Below, piece by piece: positions 9,254 through 15,659 of a stretch of 30,696 nt of DNA. The first letter of the stretch is position 1. Each line of letters starts with the position of its first letter. Source of the DNA: a virus. Location of the stretch: positions 1 to 30,696 of the IMG/VR virus record IMGVR_UViG_3300023174_000477; one strand, given 5' to 3'. Both the position numbers and the translations under genes were made by a program. The notes beneath the pieces are model-generated. The model saw nothing but the letters and a program-made list of their open reading frames with translations. It did no database searches and was not told where the DNA came from.

Positions 9254-10015
9254 ATGGGTGGATTATCAAACAAATATAAAGGTTTATCAGGTGTAGAGCC
9301 TAGCGCAGAAGAAATAGGTGCATTGCCACTTACTGGCGGTACACTAACTGGCAATCTTAATTTTAGCGGAAATGGATTAAAAGTTACGGGCGATTTTTCA
9401 AACGCAACTCGTGCAAACCGCCTTGCCCTTCAAACATCAACTGTAAACGGAAATACCAGAGTTCCTATACTGCCAAATGGCACTACAAGGCTTGCTGGTA
9501 TAGATTGCCACGATGGCGCTGATGCTGATAATTCTTCATTTTTACAAGTCCATTCTGACGGCACAAATAATCACGCTGGCTTAAACTCTGCTAAAATTGG
9601 CACTGGCACAACTAAAGATTTAGTATTTCAAATTGATAGTGTTACAAAAGCACAAATCAACGCAAGTGATGGTAAATTTAAAATTTTAAGTTTAGCTGCA
9701 TCTCGAAACGTCTCAACAGATGCTTCTGGCAATTTGCAAACTTTAGCTGAAGCAAATTATCCGTCTCTAAGTGGCACTACGACAGCTACTGCAACTAGCG
9801 GAATTGCAGTTTATGAGTTTATAGGAGCCGGTAGCTTAATATTACCTACAGCTATAGGGAATACTGCTATTTTTATGGTTAAAAACAGGCATACATCTGA
9901 CATAACTGTAACTTTTACAGGCGGACAAAATGCTGATGGCTCTACTTCTATTTCTTTAACACCTTACCAAGCGCTACAATTTATCTCAAACAATACTAAC
10001 TATAATATTTTTTAA
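9254..10015 (+). CDS. Tail fibre protein
   Basis: 253 residues. It contains E-E-I-G-A-L-P-L-T-G-G-T-L-T-G-N-L-N-F-S-G, the 'P-L-x-G-G-T-L-T-G' repeat that marks trimeric phage tail fibres, followed by beta-rich sequence (about 40-150) and a hydrophobic C-terminal domain (about 170-253). No intramolecular chaperone motif was seen. There is no clear ribosome site before this ATG. A 16-codon frame starting MAIKTFTYYG at 9229, a common start of phage fibre proteins, overlaps out of frame, so the true start may differ or the 5' end may have been remodelled. Confidence 0.65.
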   Translation: MGGLSNKYKGLSGVEPSAEEIGALPLTGGTLTGNLNFSGNGLKVTGDFSNATRANRLALQTSTVNGNTRVPILPNGTTRLAGIDCHDGADADNSSFLQVHSDGTNNHAGLNSAKIGTGTTKDLVFQIDSVTKAQINASDGKFKILSLAASRNVSTDASGNLQTLAEANYPSLSGTTTATATSGIAVYEFIGAGSLILPTAIGNTAIFMVKNRHTSDITVTFTGGQNADGSTSISLTPYQALQFISNNTNYNIF

Positions 10016-10017
10016 AT

Positions 10018-11067
10018 ATGGCATACAATCCAAACAATCCAAATGGACAAGCCGCAGCAGCATCCTCAGCGCCAGTAACATTATCTAATGAAAATGTTCA
10101 AGATCTTTATATTGTTGGTCAATCAGCTCAAACAGTTGTTGTAAACAATATTTTATCTGTAACCGCTGGTACGGCAGCAACAGATTCCACAGGATATAGA
10201 TCAGCATTAGTACAAGTTGTTTCAACGGCAACTGGCGGAACATTTATTTTTGAGGGATCTAATGACAACTTGAACTTTCAAGCAATACCTGTATATAACC
10301 AGAATATATTGACAGGAACTCCAATAACTGCTGCAATAACTCCAACAGCATCACAATTTGGTTATATTCTGCCAGTGAATTTTAGATATATTCGCTTGAG
10401 AATTGCCACAACAATCACTGGTGGCTCAATACAAGCATTCACTAAATTGATGCAGATTCCTTTTGCTCCTGCTGTTATTCAAGTTGCTCAAGCAACTTCT
10501 GGAAACTTGAATGCTAACATTGGTGCTGGAACAGTCACAACTGTTGGAACAGTCACAACTTTAGCAAACGGACAAACAGCTCATTCTTCTGCATCAACCG
10601 GTTCACCAGTTAGGATTGGTGGTAGAGTTAATACTACATTAGACACAAGTTTAGTTCAAGGTGATGCTTGTGATGCGTTTATGACTACGGCTGGTCAACA
10701 AGTACAAAAACCATTTGGAACAGCAGAAAACGATTGGCAATATGCGGCTGCTGCTTCTGGTATAGTTAATACAACAACTGCTGTAACAATTAAGGCCGCA
10801 GGCGCTGCTTCTATTAGGAATTACATAACTGGAATAACTATCATGGCTGAAGCATTAGGTGCTGCTACAGAATTAGTAATTAGAGATGGTGCAGCTGGTA
10901 CAGTTATTTGGAGAACAAAAATTCCAACTACTGGTTTGTTAACAACTAATATACAATTTCCAACTCCACTGAAAGGAACTGCTGCTACATTGTTAGAAGT
11001 TGCTACTTTAACAGCTTCTGTAACTGGAGCCGTTTATTTTAATGCTCAAGGTTACCAATCATTCTAA
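10018..11067 (+). CDS. Phage surface / structural protein with two beta domains
   Basis: 349 residues, rich in Ala, Thr and Gly and low in charge. The N-terminal part (about 25-150) has an S-x-x-F-I-F-E-G-S-N-D-N-L-N-F pattern typical of a beta-sandwich. The C-terminal domain (about 235-349) begins D-W-Q-Y-A-A-A-A-S-G-I-V-N and includes L-V-I-R-D-G-A-A-G-T-V-I-W-R-T, a module found at the end of many phage structural proteins. Between them is a short T-V-T-T repeat. A virion decoration or fibre-linked role is inferred. It starts two bases after the previous stop. Confidence 0.5.
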   Translation: MAYNPNNPNGQAAAASSAPVTLSNENVQDLYIVGQSAQTVVVNNILSVTAGTAATDSTGYRSALVQVVSTATGGTFIFEGSNDNLNFQAIPVYNQNILTGTPITAAITPTASQFGYILPVNFRYIRLRIATTITGGSIQAFTKLMQIPFAPAVIQVAQATSGNLNANIGAGTVTTVGTVTTLANGQTAHSSASTGSPVRIGGRVNTTLDTSLVQGDACDAFMTTAGQQVQKPFGTAENDWQYAAAASGIVNTTTAVTIKAAGAASIRNYITGITIMAEALGAATELVIRDGAAGTVIWRTKIPTTGLLTTNIQFPTPLKGTAATLLEVATLTASVTGAVYFNAQGYQSF

Positions 11068-11099
11068 TTAATTAATCAACTAAAAAAACAAGGAACAAA

Positions 11100-11435
11100 A
11101 TGACTAACAGAAATTACGACACTACTTTAGGAAAACCATTCATCAGAAGTCAAGAAATCATTATTAGATACGGAATTTCCGAATCTGAAAGAGTTAGATT
11201 GACGATTAGCGAAGTCGAAGCCATTGTTGACTCCGAAGGTGACACTAATATTATTCAAGGCTACTCAAATAATCTTGATAAAATAATAAGTCTTTCACAG
11301 ATTGATTCAGAAACTTTTGAATTGATTGATCCAATTACTGGAGAAAGTATTGGCGAAAGCATGTTATTAAAAGACCTTTTTGTTGGAATAGTTTCTTACA
11401 TCAGAAAAATCCAAAAAGAAGAAGATTCAATATAG
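11100..11435 (+). CDS. Hypothetical acidic protein
   Basis: 111 residues with a good ribosome site (AAGGA). It is acidic and Ile/Ser/Glu-rich with no membrane segment. Pieces such as E-R-V-R-L-T-I-S-E-V-E-A-I-V and I-D-P-I-T-G-E-S-I-G suggest a small alpha/beta fold. It lies between structural and lysis genes. I do not recognise a family. Confidence 0.5.
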   Translation: MTNRNYDTTLGKPFIRSQEIIIRYGISESERVRLTISEVEAIVDSEGDTNIIQGYSNNLDKIISLSQIDSETFELIDPITGESIGESMLLKDLFVGIVSYIRKIQKEEDSI

Positions 11436-11438
11436 TAT

Positions 11439-11765
11439 ATGGATTTAGATTCTTTTTATAAAATAGTCGCCATTATAAATTTTATTGCTTTGGTTATAGG
11501 TAGGACTTTTTGGAATCTTACTTTTAAAAAGCTTGAACAAGACGTAGCAATTTTAAAAGAAGCCGAACGCAAAAACTCAATCGTGCGGCATGATTTTAAA
11601 AATGTTACTACTTCTGTTTATGAGCGAATGGATAAATTAGAAGCAACATTAATTAAAACAATTGCTGAATTAAGTAAAACAATTGCTGATGGCTACACGA
11701 ATGTCAAAGAGCTCTTTAATGTTGAAATAAAAAATATTAATAAACGAATTGATGAAAAAAAGTAA
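11439..11765 (+). CDS. Single-pass membrane protein with coiled coil
   Basis: 108 residues. One hydrophobic segment at about residues 7-23 (I-V-A-I-I-N-F-I-A-L-V-I) is followed by a long charged helix with heptad-like spacing. An N-terminal anchor with a coiled-coil tail, at the head of a holin/spanin/endolysin cluster, suggests a lysis accessory or membrane-anchored tether. The 3' end overlaps the next gene in another frame. Confidence 0.5.
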   Translation: MDLDSFYKIVAIINFIALVIGRTFWNLTFKKLEQDVAILKEAERKNSIVRHDFKNVTTSVYERMDKLEATLIKTIAELSKTIADGYTNVKELFNVEIKNINKRIDEKK

Positions 11766-12021
11766 ACTATCAATACTTTGCGAAAGAAGCGGCAAGCTTA
11801 GTCTTAAGCGAGTTGTTGGCGTAGTTCTTATTGGTACTGGACTTTTAGGAAAAGTTGCTTTAAATATTTACGCAGCTACTCACATTGAGACCTTGCTTGC
11901 TAATTTCTCAAATATAGATAATTCTTTTGATAGCTTGATTTATTCAGGAATTGCTTTGCTTTTTGGAACTATTATAGATAAATTTACAAAACATGATAAA
12001 CCAACTTCTGACAGTCTTTAG
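11752..12021 (+). CDS. Holin-like protein (two membrane segments)
   Basis: 89 residues from the ATG at 11752 (an in-frame TTG lies one codon upstream). A basic N-terminus (K-K-S-K-L-S, then K-R) precedes a membrane segment at about 20-43 (V-V-G-V-V-L-I-G-T-G-L-L) and another at about 61-79 (I-Y-S-G-I-A-L-L-F-G-T-I-I). Size, topology and position just before spanin and endolysin genes fit a class II holin. There is no sequence match I can name. Confidence 0.5.
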   Translation: MKKSKLSILCERSGKLSLKRVVGVVLIGTGLLGKVALNIYAATHIETLLANFSNIDNSFDSLIYSGIALLFGTIIDKFTKHDKPTSDSL

Positions 12022-12202
12022 TGCTATTTTAGCCGCTTTGGCTTATGGTTTTGTAAAAGGTAAAAAATCAATTGAAATATTGGAAAATGAAGAAGCAGCT
12101 AAACAAGTTCAAGAAAAAAATAAATACGTTGATGATGCTAATAAGCTTACTGATACTGAACTGGACAAGCGCGTGCAGAAATACACCAAGAAGCCCAAGT
12201 AA
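11993..12202 (+). CDS. Inner-membrane spanin, Rz-like
   Basis: 69 residues. An N-terminal membrane anchor (L-L-T-V-F-S-A-I-L-A-A-L-A-Y-G-F-V, about 5-21) is followed by a charged helical domain ending T-D-T-E-L-D-K-R-V-Q-K-Y. A second frame with a lipoprotein-like signal overlaps its 3' half, the classic nested Rz/Rz1 layout. Inner spanins pair with the outer lipoprotein to fuse the two membranes at lysis. The start lies within the end of the holin-like gene. It is shorter than lambda Rz (about 150 residues), within the range of small phage spanins. Confidence 0.55.
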   Translation: MINQLLTVFSAILAALAYGFVKGKKSIEILENEEAAKQVQEKNKYVDDANKLTDTELDKRVQKYTKKPK

Positions 12203-12356
12203 AGATATTTGTTATGGCGCACATTTAGAATATTTTTACGATGGGATTAATTATTCTATTGAAGAAAAAAAATCTAAAATCGCAAATAATGATTTTGCTT
12301 GCGAAAAATGTATTGATAGTCTTAACCATGAAGAGCAAATTTATTGCGTAGATTAA
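12135..12356 (+). CDS. Outer-membrane spanin candidate, Rz1-like lipoprotein
   Basis: Overlaps the Rz-like gene in the +1 frame. From the ATG at 12135 the protein reads M-L-I-S-L-L-I-L-N-W-T-S-A-C-R-N, a short hydrophobic signal ending in S-A-C, a lipidation-type cysteine. The -3 residue is Thr rather than Leu/Val/Ile, so the lipobox is imperfect. An ATG one codon earlier (12132), or further upstream at 12072 and 12087, would add a Lys-rich leader. The mature part has further Cys residues near its end. Position and nesting support Rz1; sequence alone would not. Its stop overlaps the endolysin ATG (TAATG). Confidence 0.5.
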   Translation: MLISLLILNWTSACRNTPRSPSKDICYGAHLEYFYDGINYSIEEKKSKIANNDFACEKCIDSLNHEEQIYCVD

Positions 12357-12811
12357 TGCTTACTCTTGAAAATTTACGCCGTCCTAATTTTAAGCCAGAA
12401 GATTTTGTAAAATCAAACACGGCTGAACAAAAAGGAATTGATAACACCCCAAATCAAAATCAATTAATTGCTGGCATGGTTCTTGCAAACAAGATGCAAG
12501 AGTTACGAGATAAAATTAATCTCCCGATCATTATTTCAAATGGCTTTCGTTGCCCTGAATTAAACAAAGCAATTGGTGGCGCTCCTAATAGTTTGCATAT
12601 GCAATTCTTGGCTTGTGATTTTAATATTAAAGGGCTTGATCCTTACGAAGCAGTTTTGAAAATTAAAGAGTCAAAAGTTAGCGTGGATAAATGTTTTGTT
12701 GAGCGGAATTGCGTGCATATTCAAACTTGCATGGATGAATCTAAAAACCGTAATTTCTTTGGAACAGCAACCAAAATAAATGGTAAATGGGTTGTTACCA
12801 AAAATATTTAG
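12356..12811 (+). CDS. Endolysin, peptidase M15-type (D-Ala-D-Ala / L-Ala-D-Glu peptidase fold)
   Basis: 151 residues. Zinc ligands of the M15A family are visible: His81 and Asp88 in S-L-H-M-Q-F-L-A-C-D-F (the S-x-H-x6-D pattern) and His121 in C-V-H-I-Q. The segment I-I-I-S-N-G-F-R-C-P-E-L-N-K-A-I-G-G is also typical of this fold. Such enzymes cut peptide cross-links of peptidoglycan. No signal peptide is present, so release would need a holin, and two holin-like genes flank it. The start at 12356 overlaps the upstream stop by one base; an in-frame TTG at 12344 is less likely. Confidence 0.8.
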   Translation: MLTLENLRRPNFKPEDFVKSNTAEQKGIDNTPNQNQLIAGMVLANKMQELRDKINLPIIISNGFRCPELNKAIGGAPNSLHMQFLACDFNIKGLDPYEAVLKIKESKVSVDKCFVERNCVHIQTCMDESKNRNFFGTATKINGKWVVTKNI

Positions 12812-12832
12812 ATAAACTTAAGATAAATTTAC

Positions 12833-13108
12833 ATGAAATCCCCAATCAAAGAAACGCCCGATCAGATTATTATCGACAAAGCGAAAGTAGAATCGCTCAC
12901 AAAAAGGTTTCTAGCTGCTGCCAAGGCTTTCCTTGTTAAGATTATAACACAACCAGAATGGGAGAGATTAGGGCTTGAGAAAACATGGCGTTATTTTTTG
13001 CCCCTAATTGTTATTCTTGGGTTTTGGGTGCTTTATTATTTAAGCTTTTGGGTTGCTGGAATTACTCTTGCGATCACTGGGGTTTGGTTGTGGCGGTCTA
13101 GGAAGTAG
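12833..13108 (+). CDS. Membrane protein with two C-terminal membrane segments
   Basis: 91 residues. A charged helical half (1-50) is followed by two adjacent hydrophobic segments at about 54-70 and 72-87, ending W-L-W-R-S-R-K. It lies directly after the endolysin and could be a second holin or antiholin. Its last codons lie within a 21-bp sequence repeated at 13679, where another gene ends on the opposite strand. Confidence 0.5.
   Translation: MKSPIKETPDQIIIDKAKVESLTKRFLAAAKAFLVKIITQPEWERLGLEKTWRYFLPLIVILGFWVLYYLSFWVAGITLAITGVWLWRSRK
13087..13107 (+). repeat. 21-bp direct repeat, left copy
   Basis: GTTGTGGCGGTCTAGGAAGT plus A. An identical copy lies at 13679-13699. This copy covers the last codons of the + strand membrane gene. 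The two copies bracket a two-gene - strand cassette of about 570 bp. Confidence 0.9.
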
Positions 13109-13115
13109 ATATTGA

Positions 13116-13298
13116 TTAAACCATACCAGTAGCTGCAAAACTCCATTCACATATTGCATTTGTCGGTAGATAACCCATATTAAAATAGTTCTTCCAAGGC
13201 TGCTTACCAATTTTTTCCATTATTTCATCATTAAATCCATATTTGGGGGCTTCTTTCACCAGCAATTTATACCAAATTTCAAATTCTAGTTCAGACAT
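13116..13298 (-). CDS. Hypothetical small phage protein
   Basis: 60 residues, starting S-E-L-E-F-E-I-W-Y-K-L-L-V-K-E-A. It has several Trp and Tyr residues, no membrane segment and a C-terminal I-C-E-W-S-F-A-A-T-G. The first 13 bases overlap the end of the DUF3307-like gene upstream, so the two are probably co-translated. It is the last - strand gene before the convergent late block and lies within the 21-bp-repeat cassette. Function unknown. Confidence 0.5.
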   Translation of the reverse strand: MSELEFEIWYKLLVKEAPKYGFNDEIMEKIGKQPWKNYFNMGYLPTNAICEWSFAATGMV

Positions 13299-13663
13299 GC
13301 AATAATTCCGATATAAGTTAATTGATGAAGAAGTTGGTCGAAGCCAAGCAAATACCAGAATTTCTCTGAATTATCACATTTCCATCCGTAGCGTTTGTTG
13401 ATTTTAACCTTTGCCCAGTCGATGTGGTAGTGAATCACAAAATCAATTCCTGCTAGAAAAAAAACTTGAGCAATAAAAACATCTCTTTCTAAGAAAAAAG
13501 CTGAGATAAAAATTGCCAAGAAAGTTCCTATACAGTGAATTGATGCATGCAAAATCCCGCCACCATGTCCATAAATTCCCTTATTCAAATATTGATAAGG
13601 CTTCTGTAGCGGAAAATCGCAGATAAAATGTTTGAATTGTAGTAAGATTAGAAGTGTTATCAT
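13286..13663 (-). CDS. DUF3307-like membrane protein
   Basis: 125 residues. The opening L-L-Q-F-K-H-F-I-C-D-F-P-L-Q-K-P and a later H-A-S-I-H with D-F-V-I-H-Y-H-I-D-W-A-K match the His/Asp pattern of DUF3307 proteins. Several hydrophobic segments (about 45-62 and 66-82) suggest an integral membrane protein. Function of the family is unknown; it is common in phages and bacterial genomes. With the gene after it, it forms a cassette flanked by 21-bp direct repeats. Confidence 0.6.
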   Translation of the reverse strand: MITLLILLQFKHFICDFPLQKPYQYLNKGIYGHGGGILHASIHCIGTFLAIFISAFFLERDVFIAQVFFLAGIDFVIHYHIDWAKVKINKRYGWKCDNSEKFWYLLGFDQLLHQLTYIGIIACLN

Positions 13664-13678
13664 AATTTTTTGTAATTA

Positions 13679-13699
13679 GTTGTGGCGGTCTAGGAAGTA
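13679..13699 (+). repeat. 21-bp direct repeat, right copy
   Basis: Identical to 13087-13107, at a distance of 592 bp. It overlaps the last codons and TAG stop of the - strand gene at 13690-13878. Without the segment between the repeats, that gene and the + strand membrane gene would converge with overlapping stops. Confidence 0.9.
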
Positions 13700-13878
13700 A
13701 ATTTCCTTTTAAGCTCTTTAAAATCTTTGATAAAAAATTCTTTTTTAGTTGAAAGAGTAATTTGTTCGCGATCATTAAATTCATAAGTCCAAACTACCAA
13801 ATCATTTTTTATAAAATCAATTTTAACTACTTTGCCATCAATTGATTGCCATTCACTTCCGATTTCTATTACCGACAT
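13690..13878 (-). CDS. Hypothetical small protein, beta-rich
   Basis: 62 residues: G-S-E-W-Q-S-I-D-G-K-V-V-K-I-D-F-I, then V-V-W-T-Y-E-F and F-I-K-D-F-K-E-L. This strand pattern resembles small phage proteins with an SH3/KOW-like barrel. It starts within the end of the upstream gene (overlap about 10 bp). Its 3' end lies in the 21-bp repeat. Function unknown. Confidence 0.5.
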   Translation of the reverse strand: MSVIEIGSEWQSIDGKVVKIDFIKNDLVVWTYEFNDREQITLSTKKEFFIKDFKELKRKFTS

Positions 13879-14555
13879 TTCTTAAGCTCCTCAATATCTT
13901 TCTGCATTTGCTCGAAGGAGTTGATGAAATCAGTTAAGGTAGTAGCTTCTTTTATATTTTTATCAATTTGATTATCGTCAGTGAGAATATTAGAAAGTAT
14001 AGGCATAATAACTCTTTCATCTTTTAATCTAACTAAAAATTGTTCATTTCGCTTGTCTAATTCTTTTAAATCATCATTATCCTTCCAAATACTTCTTGGA
14101 TCGACACGTTCTTCTTTCATGTCGATTTTAGGCTCCTCTTTAGACACTTCAAGCCAAAATTCTGGTTGAACTTCTTCATTACCACCCTCTTCGTAAAGAG
14201 AATACCATTTATTTAAAAACCAATTTGCTTTGAATATTTTGTGTCTTTTATTAGTGCTTTGTTTAACAGTTATTGGTGAGCCACACTTTGGCGCACAAGA
14301 CATTGGCAACCATTTAGGCTCTGTAGTTGGTTCTTTCTCTGTTTCCTGCAAGTTGTCTTCTGCAAGTTCTTCACAGATATTACAAAAAGATGCTAGTGGT
14401 AGCGGATCACTACAAACATCGCCCCTCTTTTCAAGGTAAAGCTTGCAAGAAAAATCTTTATCCACGCTAACAACGATCACTATTTCGCCGTTGCCTTTTC
14501 CAAATTGATTTCTAAGTTTATATCTTCTCCCCACCATTGGCATTTTATTTGTCAT
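13869..14555 (-). CDS. Hypothetical protein with a DUF551-like central domain
   Basis: 228 residues with an AAGGAA ribosome site. Residues about 1-60 form a small beta domain with several Cys. Residues about 80-140 start W-L-P-M-S-C-A-P-K-C-G-S-P-I-T-V and end P-E-F-W-L-E-V, the W-x-P-x-x-x-A-P-x-x-G layout of DUF551-type phage proteins (compare 23991-24221). The last 90 residues are charged helix, probably coiled coil. It looks like a three-part fusion. Function unknown. A non-coding, hairpin-rich stretch lies upstream. Confidence 0.5.
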   Translation of the reverse strand: MTNKMPMVGRRYKLRNQFGKGNGEIVIVVSVDKDFSCKLYLEKRGDVCSDPLPLASFCNICEELAEDNLQETEKEPTTEPKWLPMSCAPKCGSPITVKQSTNKRHKIFKANWFLNKWYSLYEEGGNEEVQPEFWLEVSKEEPKIDMKEERVDPRSIWKDNDDLKELDKRNEQFLVRLKDERVIMPILSNILTDDNQIDKNIKEATTLTDFINSFEQMQKDIEELKKCR

Positions 14556-14559
14556 TTCC

Positions 14560-14768
14560 TTCTTCTTATTTGTTAATTAATACCTTACCACGCCAGACCA
14601 ACTCTTTGCTAAAGAAGCATTATTCAAAGGCTTTCCCCAATTTACAATGGGCTGCGGTTGATCTGGCTTGGAAAGGGATTAAAACGAAGCCAGAACGCAC
14701 CTAAACGATGCAATAAATCAAATGTCCTGACTTCGTATATTAAACAGAAAGCTAAGTTTAGAGCTGCA
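14560..14768 (-). ncRNA. Candidate structured RNA A
   Basis: No reading frame of note. On the - strand a clear hairpin is formed by 14662-14669 and 14687-14694 (TCTGGCTT/AAGCCAGA on +, 8 bp, 17-base loop). The loop bases GGAAAG (14670-14675) are complementary to CTTTCC (14631-14636), a possible pseudoknot. GCCAGA (14592-14597) could compete for the same TCTGGC arm. CTAAAC (14701-14706) pairs with GTTTAG (14756-14761). It directly follows the first acb2-like gene. No known class was recognised. Confidence 0.45.
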
Positions 14769-14770
14769 TT

Positions 14771-15010
14771 TTAAGCCGTTGCAGCTTTAACAGCCCACAT
14801 AGCAGCTTCTTCATAAGCTGTCATTGATAAACTTTTTAATCTGCCCACTCCAGATTTTGAACCACCTCTATTTTCATCGAGACTTTCAACTAAATTTATT
14901 AATTCTGCTGTTTTTTGTTTAATCAAATCAACCTTTTCAGTTTTTGAAGGATTAAACTCTGTTCTTACGCGGATTTCGCCAATTGATATATCGAGGTGAT
15001 AGAGATTCAA
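14771..15010 (-). CDS. Acb2/Tad1-like small protein, copy 1 (putative anti-CBASS/Thoeris sponge)
   Basis: 79 residues from a TTG start at 15010. It shares with the gene at 26876-27121 a layout of E-F-N near residue 19, a helix K-V-D-L-I-K-Q-K-T-A-E-L-I-N-L-V, a loop, and a final helix Y-E-E-A-A-M-W-A-V-K-A-A-T. The helical hairpin ending L/Y-E-x-A-x-M-W-A matches the Acb2/Tad1 hairpin family. Characterised members are small oligomers that bind cyclic nucleotides and blunt CBASS or Thoeris. The normal ATG appears lost: its 5' end is built from one arm of a palindrome. AAGGTG lies 12 bases upstream. The family call is by eye. Confidence 0.5.
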   Translation of the reverse strand: MNLYHLDISIGEIRVRTEFNPSKTEKVDLIKQKTAELINLVESLDENRGGSKSGVGRLKSLSMTAYEEAAMWAVKAATA

Positions 15011-15028
15011 ATTGAATCTCTATCACCT
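14994..15028. repeat. 35-nt palindrome (two 17-bp arms, 1-base centre)
   Basis: AGGTGATAGAGATTCAA at 14994-15010 is the exact reverse complement of 15012-15028, with a single A at 15011. The right arm belongs to the 94-bp duplication; the left arm has become the first codons of the acb2-like gene. In the mRNA it would form a hairpin over the TTG start. Such near-zero-spacer palindromes arise by fold-back template switching, or can be an assembly artefact. Confidence 0.85.
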
Positions 15029-15105
15029 TTTGAAGTCTTTTAATTATTTTCATACCTTTTTGAGCAGACAATGTTTCGCCCGCATCATAAGAATCATACT
15101 GATAA
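15012..15105. repeat. 94-bp direct repeat, copy 1
   Basis: Matches 17073-17166 with one mismatch (C at 15081 against T at 17142). This copy is in the broken gene fragment before the acb2-like gene; the other is within an intact gene. The near identity shows a recent duplication. Confidence 0.9.
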
Positions 15106-15136
15106 TAGCTCATTTTTTTTTGTTTTTAATTAATAA

Positions 15137-15243
15137 ATGCCGCTATTCAACCTTTTTGTAAGTTGCGGCTTACTTATGCCCTTTTACGGGTTTCCTCACG
15201 CTTGAATTACGCGCCTATATTTCAAGGTACAGGATTTTCGCCT
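15137..15243 (-). ncRNA. Candidate structured RNA B
   Basis: No gene lies here. Hairpins include GCCGC (15139-15143) with GCGGC (15165-15169), extended inside by AAC/GTT; CCC (15179-15181) with GGG (15188-15190); and CTTGAA (15201-15206) with TTCAAG (15221-15226). The stretch separates the 15244-15645 gene from the acb2-like module and is richer in G and C than the genes around it. It is shorter and less convincing than regions C, D and E. Confidence 0.35.
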
Positions 15244-15645
15244 TCATCTTTGCCAAGGCTGGCTTAATAATTTTATTCTATTTTGCATTTGTTTAGCTGA
15301 AATTTCGTCCTCTATTGCTTTTTCTTTATGATCTTCCGCCCATTCTAAATAATTTTTTAACCAAAGTTTACAATCATTGATATAAACTTTAAGAGCTTTT
15401 TCTTTATTTAAAAAGAATCTTTTATCACTAAATGTAATTTTGCCATTTTGTATAGTCATTAATATTTCTTGATTCCACCCTTGGAAAGTATAGTGTTCAA
15501 TTTTTTTATTTTTTTCATATGAAATGCTTTTTATTTCTAATTTTTCTTCACATTGTTCAAATGTTTTTCTCATCAAAGCATCGCAGCAATAAATAACAGT
15601 TCCGTCAGGTAGAGTTGGCTCCCACTTTTGTTTTTTTCTTTTCAT
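15244..15645 (-). CDS. Hypothetical protein between two RNA regions
   Basis: 133 residues, basic at the N-terminus (K-R-K-K-Q-K-W-E-P) and helical at the C-terminus. There is a beta-rich middle (G-T-V-I-Y-C-C-D, then H-Y-T-F-Q-G-W-N-Q-E-I-L-M-T-I) and no membrane segment or known motif. It lies between candidate RNAs C (upstream) and B (downstream). No function can be given. Confidence 0.5.
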   Translation of the reverse strand: MKRKKQKWEPTLPDGTVIYCCDALMRKTFEQCEEKLEIKSISYEKNKKIEHYTFQGWNQEILMTIQNGKITFSDKRFFLNKEKALKVYINDCKLWLKNYLEWAEDHKEKAIEDEISAKQMQNRIKLLSQPWQR

Positions 15646-15659
15646 ATTCTTTAGTTAAT

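Larger units (their letters stand above)
14952..15113 (-). pseudogene. Truncated duplicate of the 16962-17219 gene, fused in front of acb2-like copy 1
   Basis: The frame starts ATG-AGC at 15113. For 31 codons (T-L-S-A-Q-K-G-M-K-I-I-K and neighbours) it matches the middle of the 85-residue gene at 16962-17219. It then runs into unrelated codons across the palindrome and stops at 14952, out of frame with the acb2-like gene it overlaps. The N- and C-terminal parts of the parent are missing. It may now act only as a translated leader for the acb2-like gene. Confidence 0.6.

Noticed and set aside
9229-9279. Programmed frameshift joining the MAIKTFT leader to the fibre gene
   Set aside because: No slippery heptamer at the overlap; a remnant or chance start is as likely.
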